NCBI GenBank assembly: GCA_963920525.1
Contig: OY986435.1
Location: 297,908,708-297,972,707 of the forward strand
Direction: 5' to 3'
Source of the DNA: Dichetophora obliterata
Lineage: Eukaryota; Arthropoda; Insecta; Diptera; Sciomyzidae
Length of the DNA stretch: 64,000 bases
A program made the position numbers and the translations under genes. Position 1 is the stretch's first letter. Every line of letters starts with the position of its first letter. Of the stretch, positions 1-10,582 are shown piece after piece. The notes beneath the pieces are model-generated. The model did no database searches, had not been told where the DNA came from, and was given only the letters and a program-made list of their open reading frames with translations.

Positions 1-29
1 GCTGAAGAAGGCCGATTAACTACAAAAAT

Positions 30-165
30 TTAAGAAGAATATATTTATTTTCAGAATATATGTAAAAAACTACATTTTTGATTACAAATTTTAAAAATTT
101 TTTTACCCAAATTTTTTATAATGCTGTTATGCAGGACTTTTTCAAAAGTAAAAAAAAAGAAAGTC
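30..165 (+). repeat. Interspersed repeat, inverted relative to a second copy
   Basis: The reverse complement of this stretch matches 22170-22760 in blocks: the GTTATGCAGGACTTTTT block next to an ACC(C)AAATTTTTTATAA block, and an AATTTGTAATCAAAAATGTA block followed by TTCTGAA and ATTCTTCTT. The two copies are in opposite orientation about 22 kb apart. No coding potential is seen, and the element type is unknown. Confidence 0.55.
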
Positions 166-169
166 AGGT

Positions 170-980
170 AAATTTATGTCATCGTAACAATTACCGTTTA
201 AATAAGTTATTCAAATTAAATAAAGTAATTTCTTAATATATATACCATTTTTTCATAATTAAACAAAACAAACACAATAATTTTTATATTTTGAATTTGT
301 TTTAATGCAACTAAATACTTTCATTTTAAGATTTAAAATTTAAACATGGTATTTAATATTTTTATCGCAGGCGAAGCAGCGGGTATTTGCTAGTATTTGA
401 TATTTCTTGTAGTCGGTCACAGTACAATGAGTAAATCGAATGTTGACTAAAAAAAAATTCTGACAAAAATGATTGCAGGAAAGTTTTGCTCAATATGAAA
501 TTTGCAATTAACACATTTTCAAACTGAGTATCGAAATCATGTGAAGCCGTGTGATTAAAGAAGTTCGTCATTTTTAAGTTAGCTAACCGAATTTTATTTT
601 TATCAAATAACGCAGTAAGACATTTGCTTACTTATTAAGATAAACAGAAAATTTGTTTGCACTTTTTGAAGCTACTCTTCTGGCTGGGCTAAGCCGTGAT
701 GTGATAATATTAAAATAAGTGTTAGATTCTTTGTGTTTGGTCTCGAATCTCACAGATCACATATATTTCGATGTACCACACATTTTCATTGCACGTAGAT
801 AATGCAACATAAAATTGTGTTTAGGTTTAAGATTTCAAAACAACTAAATGATGACATTTTATTAAATTTTTTCAAATATACTAAGTCGGTTACTGAAAAT
901 AATTGAGCTTATATTTCCAATCTCTAAATCGCCATATGGAAATATTTTCATTCTGCTATTAATTAAATCAATAGTTATTA
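170..980. other. AT-rich stretch, no recognised feature
   Basis: I see no gene, tRNA or repeat of the window's families here. The short open frames are consistent with chance in AT-rich DNA. Confidence 0.5.
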
Positions 981-984
981 TGTC

Positions 985-1180
985 ATCACCCGAGTAAAAA
1001 TAAAAACTTTCTTATCTTAGACCAAACAGCGGCCTGTTCGGCCTAATTTGAAATATTTTTAGTGACCATAAAAGGGTCGTACTGCGGAAGTAAAGATACC
1101 GTTTTGAAATATTCTCGGCTGTACGACGGGGGCACAACGGATGTACTTTAGGCGAACATTGATATTTTACAATGAAAAAG
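985..1180 (+). repeat. Fragment of the CCCGAGTAAAAATA-ended repeat family
   Basis: It starts with CACCCGAGTAAAAATAAAA at about 988 and continues with ACCAAACAGCG, GGCCTAATTT, AAATATTTTT and CTCGGCTGTACGAC. The same order of blocks occurs at 56870-57120. Only one end is present here, so this is a truncated copy of the element described at 56870-57641. Confidence 0.6.
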
Positions 1181-1269
1181 AACAGTTTTTTTTAACGAAT
1201 TTAAACACAAAAAAATTTTGCGCCACTCTCAAGAGGTGACACTGTCAATAGCAGCAATGGCTTGGAAGG

Positions 1270-2060
1270 TTTCACAGGTAACTATGATTCCCAAACCTGG
1301 AAAAGACTCTACCCCAACATTCTCTTACTTTTGCTTCCTATACTTTCAAAACTATTTACTAAAAGTTACTTCTGACTAATATAAGTTACAGTCTATGGAA
1401 CACATAAGAATTTTCCCAAGCCACCAATTCAGCTTTTGAAAAAACATGTTACTATAGAGCAAGTGCACAATTATTACAAATGAAATAAGATAAGCTTATG
1501 AAAAAAAAATACTGTTTTGAGATTTACTTAGATATTGCTCAGGCATTTGATTGGATCTGACATGAAGGTTTGATATGCAAAGTAAAACTATTGTTACCTG
1601 TTTACTGCCATAGAATTCTAAAATCATACCTAAGTGATAGAAAGTTGAGAGTAAAATGTAAAATCATTATTACACCTAATTTTCCAATTTAAGCTGGAGT
1701 TCCTCAAGCGTTCTCGGTCCAGTATTATACTTTATATTTACGGAGGTTCTACCTACTAGCAATCGATTAGCCACTTCAACATTTGCTGATGATACAGCTA
1801 TTTTGAGCACCCAGTCAAACCCTGTAGTTGCATGCAAGAACCTAAATGAACATCCAAAAACGCTGGAAACATGGTTGAGAAACTGGAGAATAAGAATCAA
1901 TGAACTAAAAGAAAAAGGAATCAATGAACGTACAGTTATGCTCAGTCAAATACTTATTTATCAAGTGAATAACGAGACTTATTTGGATGTTCATCTTGAC
2001 AGACGGTTAACCTGGCAAAAGCATATTGAGTCCAAGAAAACCCAAATTAAGCTAAGTTAA
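1270..2060 (+). pseudogene. Jockey-type non-LTR retrotransposon reverse transcriptase, decayed
   Basis: Translating across frame breaks on the plus strand gives the ordered landmarks of an insect Jockey-group reverse transcriptase. These are a MIPKPGKD-like start (about 1286), a SLLPILSKLFT-like stretch (about 1333), SHQFSF, a YLDIAQAFD version of the catalytic first aspartate block (about 1530), YLSDRKLRVKC, AGVPQ-VLGP (about 1690), FADDTAILS holding the catalytic Asp-Asp pair (about 1780), and WLRNWRIRINE (about 1873). In-frame stops (one right after the AFDWI block) and frameshifts show it is dead. The endonuclease domain and the 3' end are not recognisable. In life the enzyme copied its own RNA into target DNA. 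The Jockey clade is my reading of the motifs; a sister clade is possible. Confidence 0.85.
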
Positions 2061-2094
2061 ACTTGTTGTGACTCATTGATCTCAAACCATAGTT

Positions 2095-2345
2095 AATAAC
2101 GTAAAACATTCTGAAATCAATATTAATTTTGCATATGAACTTTGGTCTCAAATATTCACCAAATATTTCAAATTTGTCAAAATAGTATAGAAACCACGCC
2201 TACCTCCTAAACAAATTAACTTTATGAAAACGGTAAAGTCTCTAAAAATTCCGCAAAAAATTAAAATTATGAACATATGCTTTGAGTTTGGAAATTGGCA
2301 AACTTGATAAAAACCGCGCTGTAAGACGTAATTTTGCGTCAAAAA
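2095..2345 (+). repeat. Copy of the AAACCACGCCTACC interspersed repeat
   Basis: This holds the blocks TATTCACCAAATATTTCAAA, TTTGTCAAAAT, AAACCACGCCTACCTCC and ACTTTATGAAAACGGTA. The same blocks recur in order at 59200-59400 and partly at 6360-6420 and 7250-7310. This is the internal part of the common dipteran repeat whose left end is at 6170 and 58945. Confidence 0.65.
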
Positions 2346-2493
2346 ATTACAAAGGTTTTTGTTTATTTTTAATTAATCACAAAGTTTTTATAATCGCAAA
2401 AAGAAACACAAGTCAAAATCTATAAAAAAATCATGTATACCTCAAGTTAAGAGGTCTTTTCATATATAAAAAACAAAAATTTTAAAAAAGTGC

Positions 2494-2668
2494 GAATTTC
2501 TTTCGTCACTTTAATATAGAAAGGCCACTAACATTTTTTAAATCAGGTTCTTCGCAGACGCTTTTAGGTCATCCACCCATCCACCCGAAATATGATAAAA
2601 TCCAGCCGAAAAAAAAAATTTAAATGTTAGTCAGGGCCTTTCTATGTTAAGGCAACGAAAGATATCAA
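2494..2668. mobile_element. Small MITE with ~40-bp imperfect inverted repeats
   Basis: The left end carries TTTCTTTCGTCAC, TTAATATAGAAAGGCC and CTAACATTT. The right end, reverse complemented, reads ATCTTTCGTTGCC, TTAACATAGAAAGGCC and CTAACATTT. The arms enclose about 80 bp. No coding capacity or convincing target duplication was found. Confidence 0.6.
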
Positions 2669-2669
2669 T

Positions 2670-3310
2670 GGGAAAATCTTTCAGTCAAGCAATTCTTCAC
2701 ATTCAGTCAAATTTTAGAAATTTTTTCATGTGATTTATTACTTCTGATATCAATATTGTGGCATTTAGTTTACAAGATTTTAAAAAATATTTAGCTTAAA
2801 TTAAATGAAATAAATCGATGTAATCTGCAATTTCCGTAATTGGTTTTTATTCAACTTTTTAAATAAAACATTCTTTTAACATTTGCTGTCGAATGAGAAA
2901 TTTAAAGAATTTCTTAACCCATTATAAGGCAGAGATGATATTTTACCACCAAAATTTTCGGTGAAATGCACTGTGAGAATATGTTATTTATATTGTATAC
3001 TTGAAATGTAGATACTACTTGTGTTTGTGGGAAAAATATTTCCCTCCGCCTTATAAAGGGTTACGCATTTTTATATAAATTGGAGAAAATCGACTCTTTA
3101 AAATCATTTTTTATGTATTTTACAGAGTATCAAAATTCAGAACTAGATAAATTTTTTAATTCATTTTTTTACTTTCTTAGAATTCTAAATTCTGTGTTTA
3201 TTATAGAGTGAAATAAAATGTACCGAAAACGCTTTGGTAGTAGAAAAGTAGGAAAAATATAAAATTGTACAAAAAAAGTACAACTGCACCGAACATATCA
3301 ACCTTGATTT
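2670..3310. other. AT-rich stretch, no recognised feature
   Basis: No gene or family repeat was seen. Two short related phrases (CCATTATAAGGCAGAGATG and CCTTATAAAGGGTTA) are too weak to call as element ends. Confidence 0.4.
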
Positions 3311-3314
3311 GTAG

Positions 3315-3505
3315 GAGGTTGGGCCCGTCCATCTAGCCTTACATATGTAAGAAATGCTTTAATCCTTCCACACATAAATCTATAGCTAATAGAATAGAAC
3401 ATGATTGTTTAGAGCAAGACCACGCCTGTCTTGCCTGGCATATGCTGGAACTAAGCCACGTCTATCTAGCCTCGCATATGTGAGCACAGCTCTAATCAAT
3501 CGTTA
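3315..3505 (+). repeat. Diverged short tandem repeat around TCTAGCCT..CATATGT
   Basis: The phrase CCATCTAGCCTTACATATGT (3330) recurs as CTATCTAGCCTCGCATATGT (3463), each followed by a CTNTAATC block. A third, more diverged copy around CTTGCCTGGCATATGCTGG (3430) lies between them. Confidence 0.45.
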
Positions 3506-3639
3506 TATTTAATACGAAGAAACATATGCGATTCCACACAATTAAAGATTTATAGTTATGTCAAATGCTAATAAAAATTAAAATCATTGTTGTTATTAAT
3601 TTACATTGTATAGTTAACATTTGTTCCTAACAATCAAAC

Positions 3640-3845
3640 ATTTTTTCAGTAAAATGGCTACGAATGGCTAAAAAAATATTCGTGGATTCTACGAATATTC
3701 ATACAATATACAAATTATTTCTATCGTGATATCTTTACGAATTCATTTGTAGAGTGTTAGTAATATCAACGAATATATTCGTTTTATATAATAATGATAT
3801 TCGTAAACAAACATATAACAATTCGTTTTACTCGGATTGTGTACA
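3640..3845. repeat. ACGAAT-rich palindromic repeat, fragment
   Basis: The stretch is packed with ACGAAT and its complement ATTCGT in both orientations (at least eight occurrences). It shares phrases such as TTACGAATTCATTTGTA with the copies at 23905-24090, 27850-28050, 28880-29220 and 60030-60500. Confidence 0.6.
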
Positions 3846-3849
3846 TCAG

Positions 3850-5960
3850 TGTGGCCACGAGCTAAAAAAAAAGAAAGCTAAATCCGCCGAAAAATAAAGT
3901 CAAAACACGCTAAAAGGATTGAAAAAACAAGCAAAAAAAACGACCAGATCTTTTTGCATAAAATTTTAAGGTTTTTATTTAACTTGAAACATAATATTTA
4001 TTTTTAATATAAGTATCAGGTACTAGGTACCAGAAAAAAGTTTGTCACACACTATTTAATTTGAAGCATTTCGGTAGGTAAATCCGAAAAAATAACAGTA
4101 ATGTCAAAGCAAAAAAAGAGAAAATATGAGCGGTAGTTTCATAAAAATTTGACAAAAAGTATACTGATGCTAGTGATTGTAAACGGTTGTTGCTAGTGAA
4201 GATGTCATTTTTTTCAGACAAAAAATAATCGGACTCTTAAAATTTTTTGTGCAAAGCAAATGACACTTCCGCATAATTCCCGATTCTGAAATTGGACATG
4301 AAATCCATTTTTGTATCATATTCCTAGAACTCAATTGCGGTCACAAAATTGACGCTTTATACGTTAATGGGTTATAGAGTAGAATTGCTAAATGATTTGT
4401 TTGTCTCATAAGCTTTCGTCATGATACACGAATGAAACTAGAAAAATGCTTGGCTTACAAAAAACTTTAAAAAATCCTTTCTTAAGATCGTGATATGAAC
4501 GATTATGATTACCTATTAACTTGGTAAGAGTTATGAATTTTTATGTCAATCCATAACTAAATGATAAATGAACTTTAGTTTATTTTCTACGATAGATTTT
4601 TATTCCCTCTGTGGGTTAAAACTAAAAAAACACACACTGAAACTATTGGACCGTTTTAGCTAGTGAACCATAGAAAAAAGCTCGAGCTTGTCTTAAAACA
4701 AAACGCATACTAAATCAAGTGTTCTAAAATCCCATGGATATGGGTTAAACTGCAAACATGACTCTGCAATTTTGGGTATCACTCCACTCGACTAGGACTC
4801 GATGCAAAACGCAATATAGTAGAATTTATGTTTTCATTGATTTTCAAAAGGTTTTTGCCAAGTTTGTGTCAGGATGCAAAGGACAAAAAAAAACATAGCT
4901 AAGAGCAAACATGCACACACACGCACATGTGCATATCCAAGCTGCAGCTTCGAGTCAATGGCATCTCACCTGGTTTGGAAATGACATATTGACTTCATTG
5001 ACAGTTACGTAGCTGAGTTCAAATAAGTTCATTTGAGTTTGACAGTGATTTATGCTCTTAAGCTTGCTAGCCAAGAATTTTCCAAGGCACCAATATTGAT
5101 TCTAATATTGAGCGTGAAATAAATTGTTGGCATATCGCAGTTTATGCATACGTCATGCCAGAATGCACAACATATTTTGAGGAGAGAGAACTTACGAGAC
5201 ACCCACTGCTGTAAAGTTTTCAATTCCTATATCTTTAATTCGATTCGATTGTCCTAAAGCCAGGTCTTATTTGCAAGCTTTTAATATTCAATTCATTGGA
5301 AATTTTTCGCAAAAATAAAACAAGACATAAATTGATAGTACATTGAATTGAAAGGATACATTCAGTACAGGGATTAAAGGAGAGCTTTTGTAAACAATTT
5401 TGCTGCGTTACGAACTCAGTCCTGTCTATTTACGTAGAGTTGATTTATCGCATAACTGATGGTTGCAGTGTACCAACTAAGCAAAATATCCGCCAGCAAC
5501 AATAATAACAACAGCAACTAGAAACGACAGCAACAATAACTACTGCAGCGTAGTATAAAGGCTCTTTGATACTTAAATTGGAATGCTTGGCAATTCGGTA
5601 AATATGCAGTCGTACATATCAAGGTTTTAAAGCATCTTTTTTGGTAGTCAGATTGCCGCATTGTTTTGAAGATTTTTTTGTTGTTTTTTACATACAAGTT
5701 CTTGTGAATGATTAAGCTACAGCTAGCAGCTATATAGCAATAGTTTTCTGCTTTATGAAGCATAAACTTGCTTTGGACTAGTGATGTGATTTGGCGGGAT
5801 TTCGACTTTTTTGGGATTTTTTACTCCAAAGAGAGGGAAAAGGATTTTAAGTTTCTTTGCGGGGTTTTTTAATGCATCAAAATTCCTCATTCTGACCACA
5901 ATAATTCTGATTTGATTTAACCTTATCAAAGTGGATGATACTGCAGAAACCGTAGAAGAA
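3850..5960. other. Non-coding stretch with short simple repeats
   Basis: No gene recognised. A CA/CG-rich microsatellite lies at about 4912-4932, and an AACAACAATAATAACAACAGCAAC-type simple repeat at about 5497-5545. The remainder is AT-rich unique-looking sequence. Confidence 0.4.
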
Positions 5961-5969
5961 TACTGAAGA

Positions 5970-6055
5970 GTTGATGTAGCTATCACCGAAATAGTCTGTC
6001 TAGTCTGCTTGGTGGTTTTTTCTGCAAAGAACTAGTTGTTTCAACCAGTTTCTTC
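5970..6055 (-). repeat. Copy of the AGTCTGTCTAGTCTGCT repeat
   Basis: The phrase ATAGTCTGTCTAGTCTGCTTGGTGG is shared, with changes, by 22600-22690. It is shared in reverse complement by 14340-14465 and 35340-35425. The better copies continue with GTGATTGACTCTATA, a TTGTTGTTG run and ACTTGATCTAAA. Confidence 0.5.
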
Positions 6056-6169
6056 ATGAACTTATTCGTCGTAGAGCACAAATATAATTCTAAACAAATA
6101 TAATTTTAAATAAAACAACAATATAAAATTTTTTGTTTTTTTTTGCATTAATTTTTCTACTTTTTATAG

Positions 6170-6425
6170 TCCCTCGCATAAAAAAATGCGTATGGGGTAT
6201 ATTAACTTTGTCACTCCGGTAATGAGGCGTGTATTGTAAAGAAAAGTATATATGTTTTCGATCAGCATCACCTCTTGGGTTGATTTAGCAATGCCCGTCT
6301 GTCCGTCTGTTCATCTGCCTATCTGTGATCACGATAACAGACAACATTTTAGAGAAATGAGCCATTTCAAATCAACATTACGCCTACCTCTCATACAAAT
6401 TGACTTTTAAGTGACACAAAAATTA
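6170..6425 (+). repeat. Dipteran interspersed repeat, left portion
   Basis: It contains GGGGTATATTAACTTTGTCACTCCG, GAAAAGTATATATGTTTTCGATCAGCATCACCTCTTG and GTCCGTCTGTTCATCTG, then TTACGCCTACCTC. The same order is found at 58945-59250. From general knowledge, this GATCAGCAT...GTCTGTC arrangement is very common in fly introns and intergenic DNA. It has no coding function. Confidence 0.75.
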
Positions 6426-6429
6426 ATCT

Positions 6430-7330
6430 CAAGACTTCAAATTTCGCTTATATACTTAAAGCTTTAATATGGACTTTCAGTCAGTAATGCTAACCCAAAG
6501 AGAATAAAAATCTACAAATACGACATTAAAAATCCGTGTAAATCCGTGTAGACAAATTTATAATTTGTTTTATCAATTGAAAACTAACAGCTAGTAAAAT
6601 TACTTAATTAAAGTCGTACATAGTTTTTTAAAAATGTTTGTATATTTTGTTGTTTTTTCAAAGTTTGCATTAAATTTATAAAAAGCTAGAAACAACGGAA
6701 AACAACTAAAAGTTCAACGTTAATTCAATTTTAAAAAATGTATTGATATCTGGTATTTGTGCACTTTTTATAAATTACAAAATATGTTTTCATTTCAAAT
6801 TAAGAACGAAAAATGCTTGTAAAACCGAATAACAATTTAATCGTTGCTTACTTTGCTCTCGTATGCAACTTTCAGGGCTGCACATTTTTATTATTTGCAA
6901 GTGTTGATAATTTTAACAAATTAAGTAAATATATTTTGGAGTGATAATTACATTTTTTTACTACTCGAGTTAATTTTGACATAAAATTTGGTGAACAAAA
7001 AGCGAAATCTACGAAATTTCTGTGTGGAATTCTTAAAAATCCGTAGATTTGCCTAATTTTGCCGCTGTGCAAGGCTAAAATATCCGTAGAAATCCGCAAT
7101 TTCCGTGTAGTTGGCACCACTGCTTTGAGTATGAAATTTGTAAAAATCCCATACAACATTCCATACAAAGTGACTTTATGAATTCAGTCCTTAAATTCTA
7201 CAAAAATTGGTACAATGTCTTAAAACTAAATCTTAACGCCTGCACTCGCTTTTTTCAATTAAAATTCCGCCTACCTCCTAAACATACATAGTGACGTCAT
7301 TATAAAGTAAAACCTTTAAAATTTAAAAAA
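6430..7330. other. AT-rich stretch with a partial copy of the CACGCC-type repeat at 7130-7310
   Basis: The right part carries CATACAAAGTGACTTTATGAA and TCCGCCTACCTCCTAAACATA, matching the repeat copies at 2095 and 59200. A small direct repeat of AATCCGTGTA lies at about 6530-6552. No gene recognised. Confidence 0.45.
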
Positions 7331-7333
7331 ATA

Positions 7334-8030
7334 ATGTTCAAACTGATTCCAGAGTTTAAAAGAGGTCGAATGAGCACAAAAGATGAACACGCCGGGGGAG
7401 CACGAACAACAGTGACCACTCCAGAATGTTTGGAAAAAATCCACGATTTCGTACTGGACAATCTGAAAGTTGAAGTGCGAGAGAGAGCTACAGACGTAGG
7501 CATATCAAGTGGATCAGTAGTTTCAATTTTGCATAAACATTTGAATATCAGAAAGCTAGCTGCAAGATGGGTGCCGCGTTCGTTGATAATCAATCAAAAG
7601 CATGAACGCGTTCGCACTTTCCAACAATGTTTGGACATGTTTAAACAAAATCCGACTTATTTTTTGAGTAAAATAGTGACCATGGATAAAGCCTGAATCC
7701 ACTACTTTACACCAGAATCCAAGCAATCAGCAAAAGAGTGGGTAGGTCCCAGTGGTAGTGCACCAAAGCACCAAAAGGAAAAACAATCAACAGCGACTAT
7801 AACTGAAATCTATTGGATTGATTTAAGAAGAAAATCGCAAACATACGGCCCATTTATGAAGAAAAGAGTTATATTTTTGCAAGAAAAAGCTCCAGCTCAC
7901 AAATCGATCGAAACCAGGGCCAAATCTCACGAGTAATGCTTCGAACTGCTTTCTCTTCCCTGATATTATTCAGATTTGGCTCCAAGATACTATTATCTGT
8001 TTCCAAACTAAAAAAGGTGGCTCCAGGGAA
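7334..8030 (+). pseudogene. Mariner transposase, decayed
   Basis: An open frame of 120 codons followed by stop-interrupted sequence matches a Mos1/mellifera-like mariner transposase. Landmarks: a GGAR-TVTTPE linker, the helix-turn-helix region around GISSGSVVSILHKHL, then RKLAARWVPRSL (the family's conserved WVPR motif), the QKHERVRTFQQCLDMF block, and VTMDKA followed by a stop. The family's first catalytic Asp sits in that VTMDE-T-W block. Downstream frames give IHYFTPESKQSAKEWV, a HQDNAPAH relic reading LQEKAPAHKS (the aspartate is replaced), and YYSDLAPRYYYLF, a relic of the PDLAPSDYFLF third catalytic block. A central segment is missing. The first ~20 residues and the terminal repeats are not recognisable, so this copy cannot have made active enzyme. 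Confidence 0.88.
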
Positions 8031-8339
8031 GGATATTTGCAAAAAATTAACAGGTTGAATTGTGTGATGAATTTGTATTTTCTGTATTTTTATTTAAAGG
8101 ACCTGCGTTAACTATTTTGCCGGCGCTTAAAAACGCCACTGGCTCTAATGATTATCCTTCTTCTTTTGAACTGCAGCCGGCATAAAAATATGCATTTAGG
8201 CTTTCAAAAATTAGAAGTCAGCTCATTTAAGCTTGTAGGAATAATTATTTGTATTCCGAAAAGTCAGTGGTTATAAAGCAAGTTAACGGTATTCTTAAGT
8301 TTCTAAATCATATACAAAAATGTGCATAATCTTAATACA

Positions 8340-8525
8340 TAGTGTTTAAAAATATAATAACTTCAAAGTACGTGAGTGAAAAGTAAATATTAACTTAATG
8401 TGTAAATGCGTAATTCAAATAAATATAACCAATAAAATAAACATTAAAATTGCGCGAGTGAAAGAAAACAAAATATTAACTTGGTGTGAAAGTGCGTGAT
8501 GCAAATAAATATATAACCACGGGTC
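8340..8525 (+). repeat. Tandem duplication of an ~85-bp unit
   Basis: A block of GAGTGAAA, AAATATTAACTT, GTGTGNAANTGCGT and CAAATAAATATAACCA occurs at about 8372-8430 and again at about 8455-8519. The surrounding sequence resembles an untranslated leader, but no reverse transcriptase or gag was seen nearby. Confidence 0.6.
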
Positions 8526-8529
8526 ATTG

Positions 8530-8930
8530 TGCGTGGTGAAAAACAATGTACATAGTTGCGTTCAATATTACAGTGCAATCAATAATTTTGAGTACAGTTG
8601 TTTGCTTAATTCGGTGCGCACTACAATTAGAAACTGAAGCATATTTCAGAATCTTTCTATTATAATAGAACAATGTTAGAATATCGTTGAAGTAAGTGTA
8701 TGGAGCTGAAAGGGGGGACTATATGGAAGAATAAACAATAACTTTGGCAAAAATCGTGCGCTTTCTTTGTTAGGCCGGCACACAGTACTTTGTCTCATAG
8801 GAATAAATCAAGATTTTTGTTGTGGCCAGATCCTAACAATATTGGTACCGTTTTTTGGAAATACTTCCACTAAGAAGAATCCAAATTTTTTTGCCAATTG
8901 AACAATTTTTGTAGACTCTACAGCTCCTTA
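8530..8930. other. Unassigned non-coding sequence
   Basis: I see no gene. A phrase TTAGGCCGGCACACAGTACTTTG...AATAAATC (about 8780-8812) is suggestive of a retroelement terminal repeat, but no partner repeat was found in the window. Confidence 0.3.
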
Positions 8931-8934
8931 AAGT

Positions 8935-9720
8935 CAACCATTTTTATGCATTTTGATTGTTGTGAAATATTTGATTTTGGATATCCTGCAAAGAAAAATT
9001 GCTGTAAACGCAATTTTTGCCCGATTCTTTTGTTTTTTGATTTTATTTCAAGACTAATATTGTTAAAATAAATCAATTTTAATATATTTTAAATTAAGCT
9101 AAAACTAAAAATATGAAAATTGTCCAAAAATAAATTTTTTTTTTAAATATTTTTCAAAAATTTGCAATTTTTGAGAGAAAAATAAAAAAAAAAACATCAA
9201 AAAACATCTCTTTAATTTTTTAATATATTTTAATATACATATTTATCTTTCAAATTCTAAAATTTGATATCCGCCTGCGTCCGTCCTTCGGAGTTATCGC
9301 GTTTTGAAGAATAGTCTAAAAATCATATTTTCTTTTAAATAATGGAAATTAGTAATTTGCACATCTTACAAAGAAAATTTGCCAAAATTGCAATTTTGGC
9401 CCAATTCTTTTTATTTTTAATTTTTCTTCAAGATAAATACTGTATAAATACATAAATTTTAATATGTTAAAAATTTAGCTGAAAGTAAAAAAATTAAAAT
9501 ACGCCAAAAAATTAATTTGTTTGTAAATATTTTCCAAAAATTTCCAATTTTTGAGAGCAAATATAAAAAAACAACGAAAAACATCTCTTTTATTTTCAAA
9601 TATATTTTTATTTATGTATTTTTCTTTCAAAATTCCAAAACATATTAACCTTTTTTATCCATATTTTAGAGTTATCGTATTTTGAAAAATGGTAAAAAAA
9701 TCATATTTTCCTCTAATAAA
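8935..9720 (+). repeat. Two tandem units of ~370 bp, AT-rich
   Basis: Unit 1 (about 8950-9335) and unit 2 (about 9340-9715) align along their length. Shared blocks are TGCAAAGAAAATTGC-like starts, CAATTTTTGCCC/GCAATTTTGGCCC then AATTCTTT, AATTTTAATATNTT, TTTAGCT, AATATTTTNCAAAAATTT, CAATTTTTGAGAG, AAAAACATCTCTTT, TTTCTTTCAAA, GAGTTATCGNNTTTTGAA and AAAAATCATATTTTC. This is satellite-like; only two units are visible. Confidence 0.75.
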
Positions 9721-10019
9721 CGTAGCATGTAGTGAGGAGTTTACTCCTTTGAAATTTAAACAAACATATTTATGGGTGACTAATTTCGAAAATGACGTCC
9801 AAATGAAGTCCTTTTTTTTAATAATCGTTTTCATTAGGTAAAAAACTAGTATGTTTATTTCTATTAAATCATTAAATGTTTACTTTTAAAAAAATTAAGA
9901 CTTAGATAATTTTTAAAGTAATCTGTATGAATTGTACTCTACGCTCAAAAGTAAGACGTATCAGATTGCAGAAAACTGTTTTTTTAAGAGGTTCTTTAAA
10001 TAGTGATTTTAACTTATTA

Positions 10020-10138
10020 CACTGGGTAACAACCAAAAAAAAGTCATGGGTTTCTCAGCTGATTTAGACTAATTTTGGTGTTCTGAGTCCGAACATCACA
10101 TTGATTTTGCTGTATCAGGTCAACTTTTTGAGATACAG
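10020..10138 (+). repeat. Left terminal inverted repeat
   Basis: It begins CACTGGGTAACAACC and contains CAGCTGATTTAGACTAATTT and CTGAGTCCGAACATCAC. It is partner of 12468-12590 in opposite orientation. Confidence 0.85.
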
Positions 10139-10317
10139 CCATAGGCCTAAATGACCATTTTTCCCTGAAATGTAAGCCCTGAAATAAATTCCTAATTTAA
10201 TAATACGCTAACTTAGTAACCCTAATTCATCTTTTGCTATTAAATGATAACGTCATTATCCGGCAACTCTGTCATTGTATATGTAGTAGTATGTAAGTCT
10301 AATTAAGTATGTAATCA

Positions 10318-10336
10318 ATAAAAGAGTTCAGTTGCT
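10318..10336 (+). promoter_or_regulatory. Possible initiator region of the transposon gene
   Basis: An arthropod-type initiator TCAGT (in GAGTTCAGTTGC, about 10329) lies ~250 bp upstream of the ORF. The leader may contain an intron, because CTATCTATTTCAG ends 6 bases before the ATG (10583) and an AG/GTGCC candidate donor is at about 10493. This is a sequence-motif guess only. Confidence 0.25.
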
Positions 10337-10582
10337 TATCATCTTCAATCGTCAACACTTGTGTTTCTCTTCGTTTGATCTCTATCCACACATAAGTATA
10401 CACACACACAAGAAACAAATTTAACAAACAGTGAACAAACATAACAAAAACAAAAGAAGCCTTTAAGATTGTAACAGTTAATCATTCCAATAGGTGCCTT
10501 TTATTCTTATTATTGTATAAAATTTATTCTAATTTTTATTGTCTGACAGTACACTGCATATTTCTATCTATTTCAGATTGAT

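Noticed and set aside
8240..8830. Leader-like and LTR-like sequence suggesting an LTR retrotransposon
   Set aside because: No gag, pol, primer-binding site or second LTR found.
10170..10440. Possible solo LTR (TGTAAGCC... AATAAAAG ... TTTAACA)
   Set aside because: No target duplication, and the segment lies inside the transposon between its left repeat and ORF, so promoter/leader sequence explains it better.
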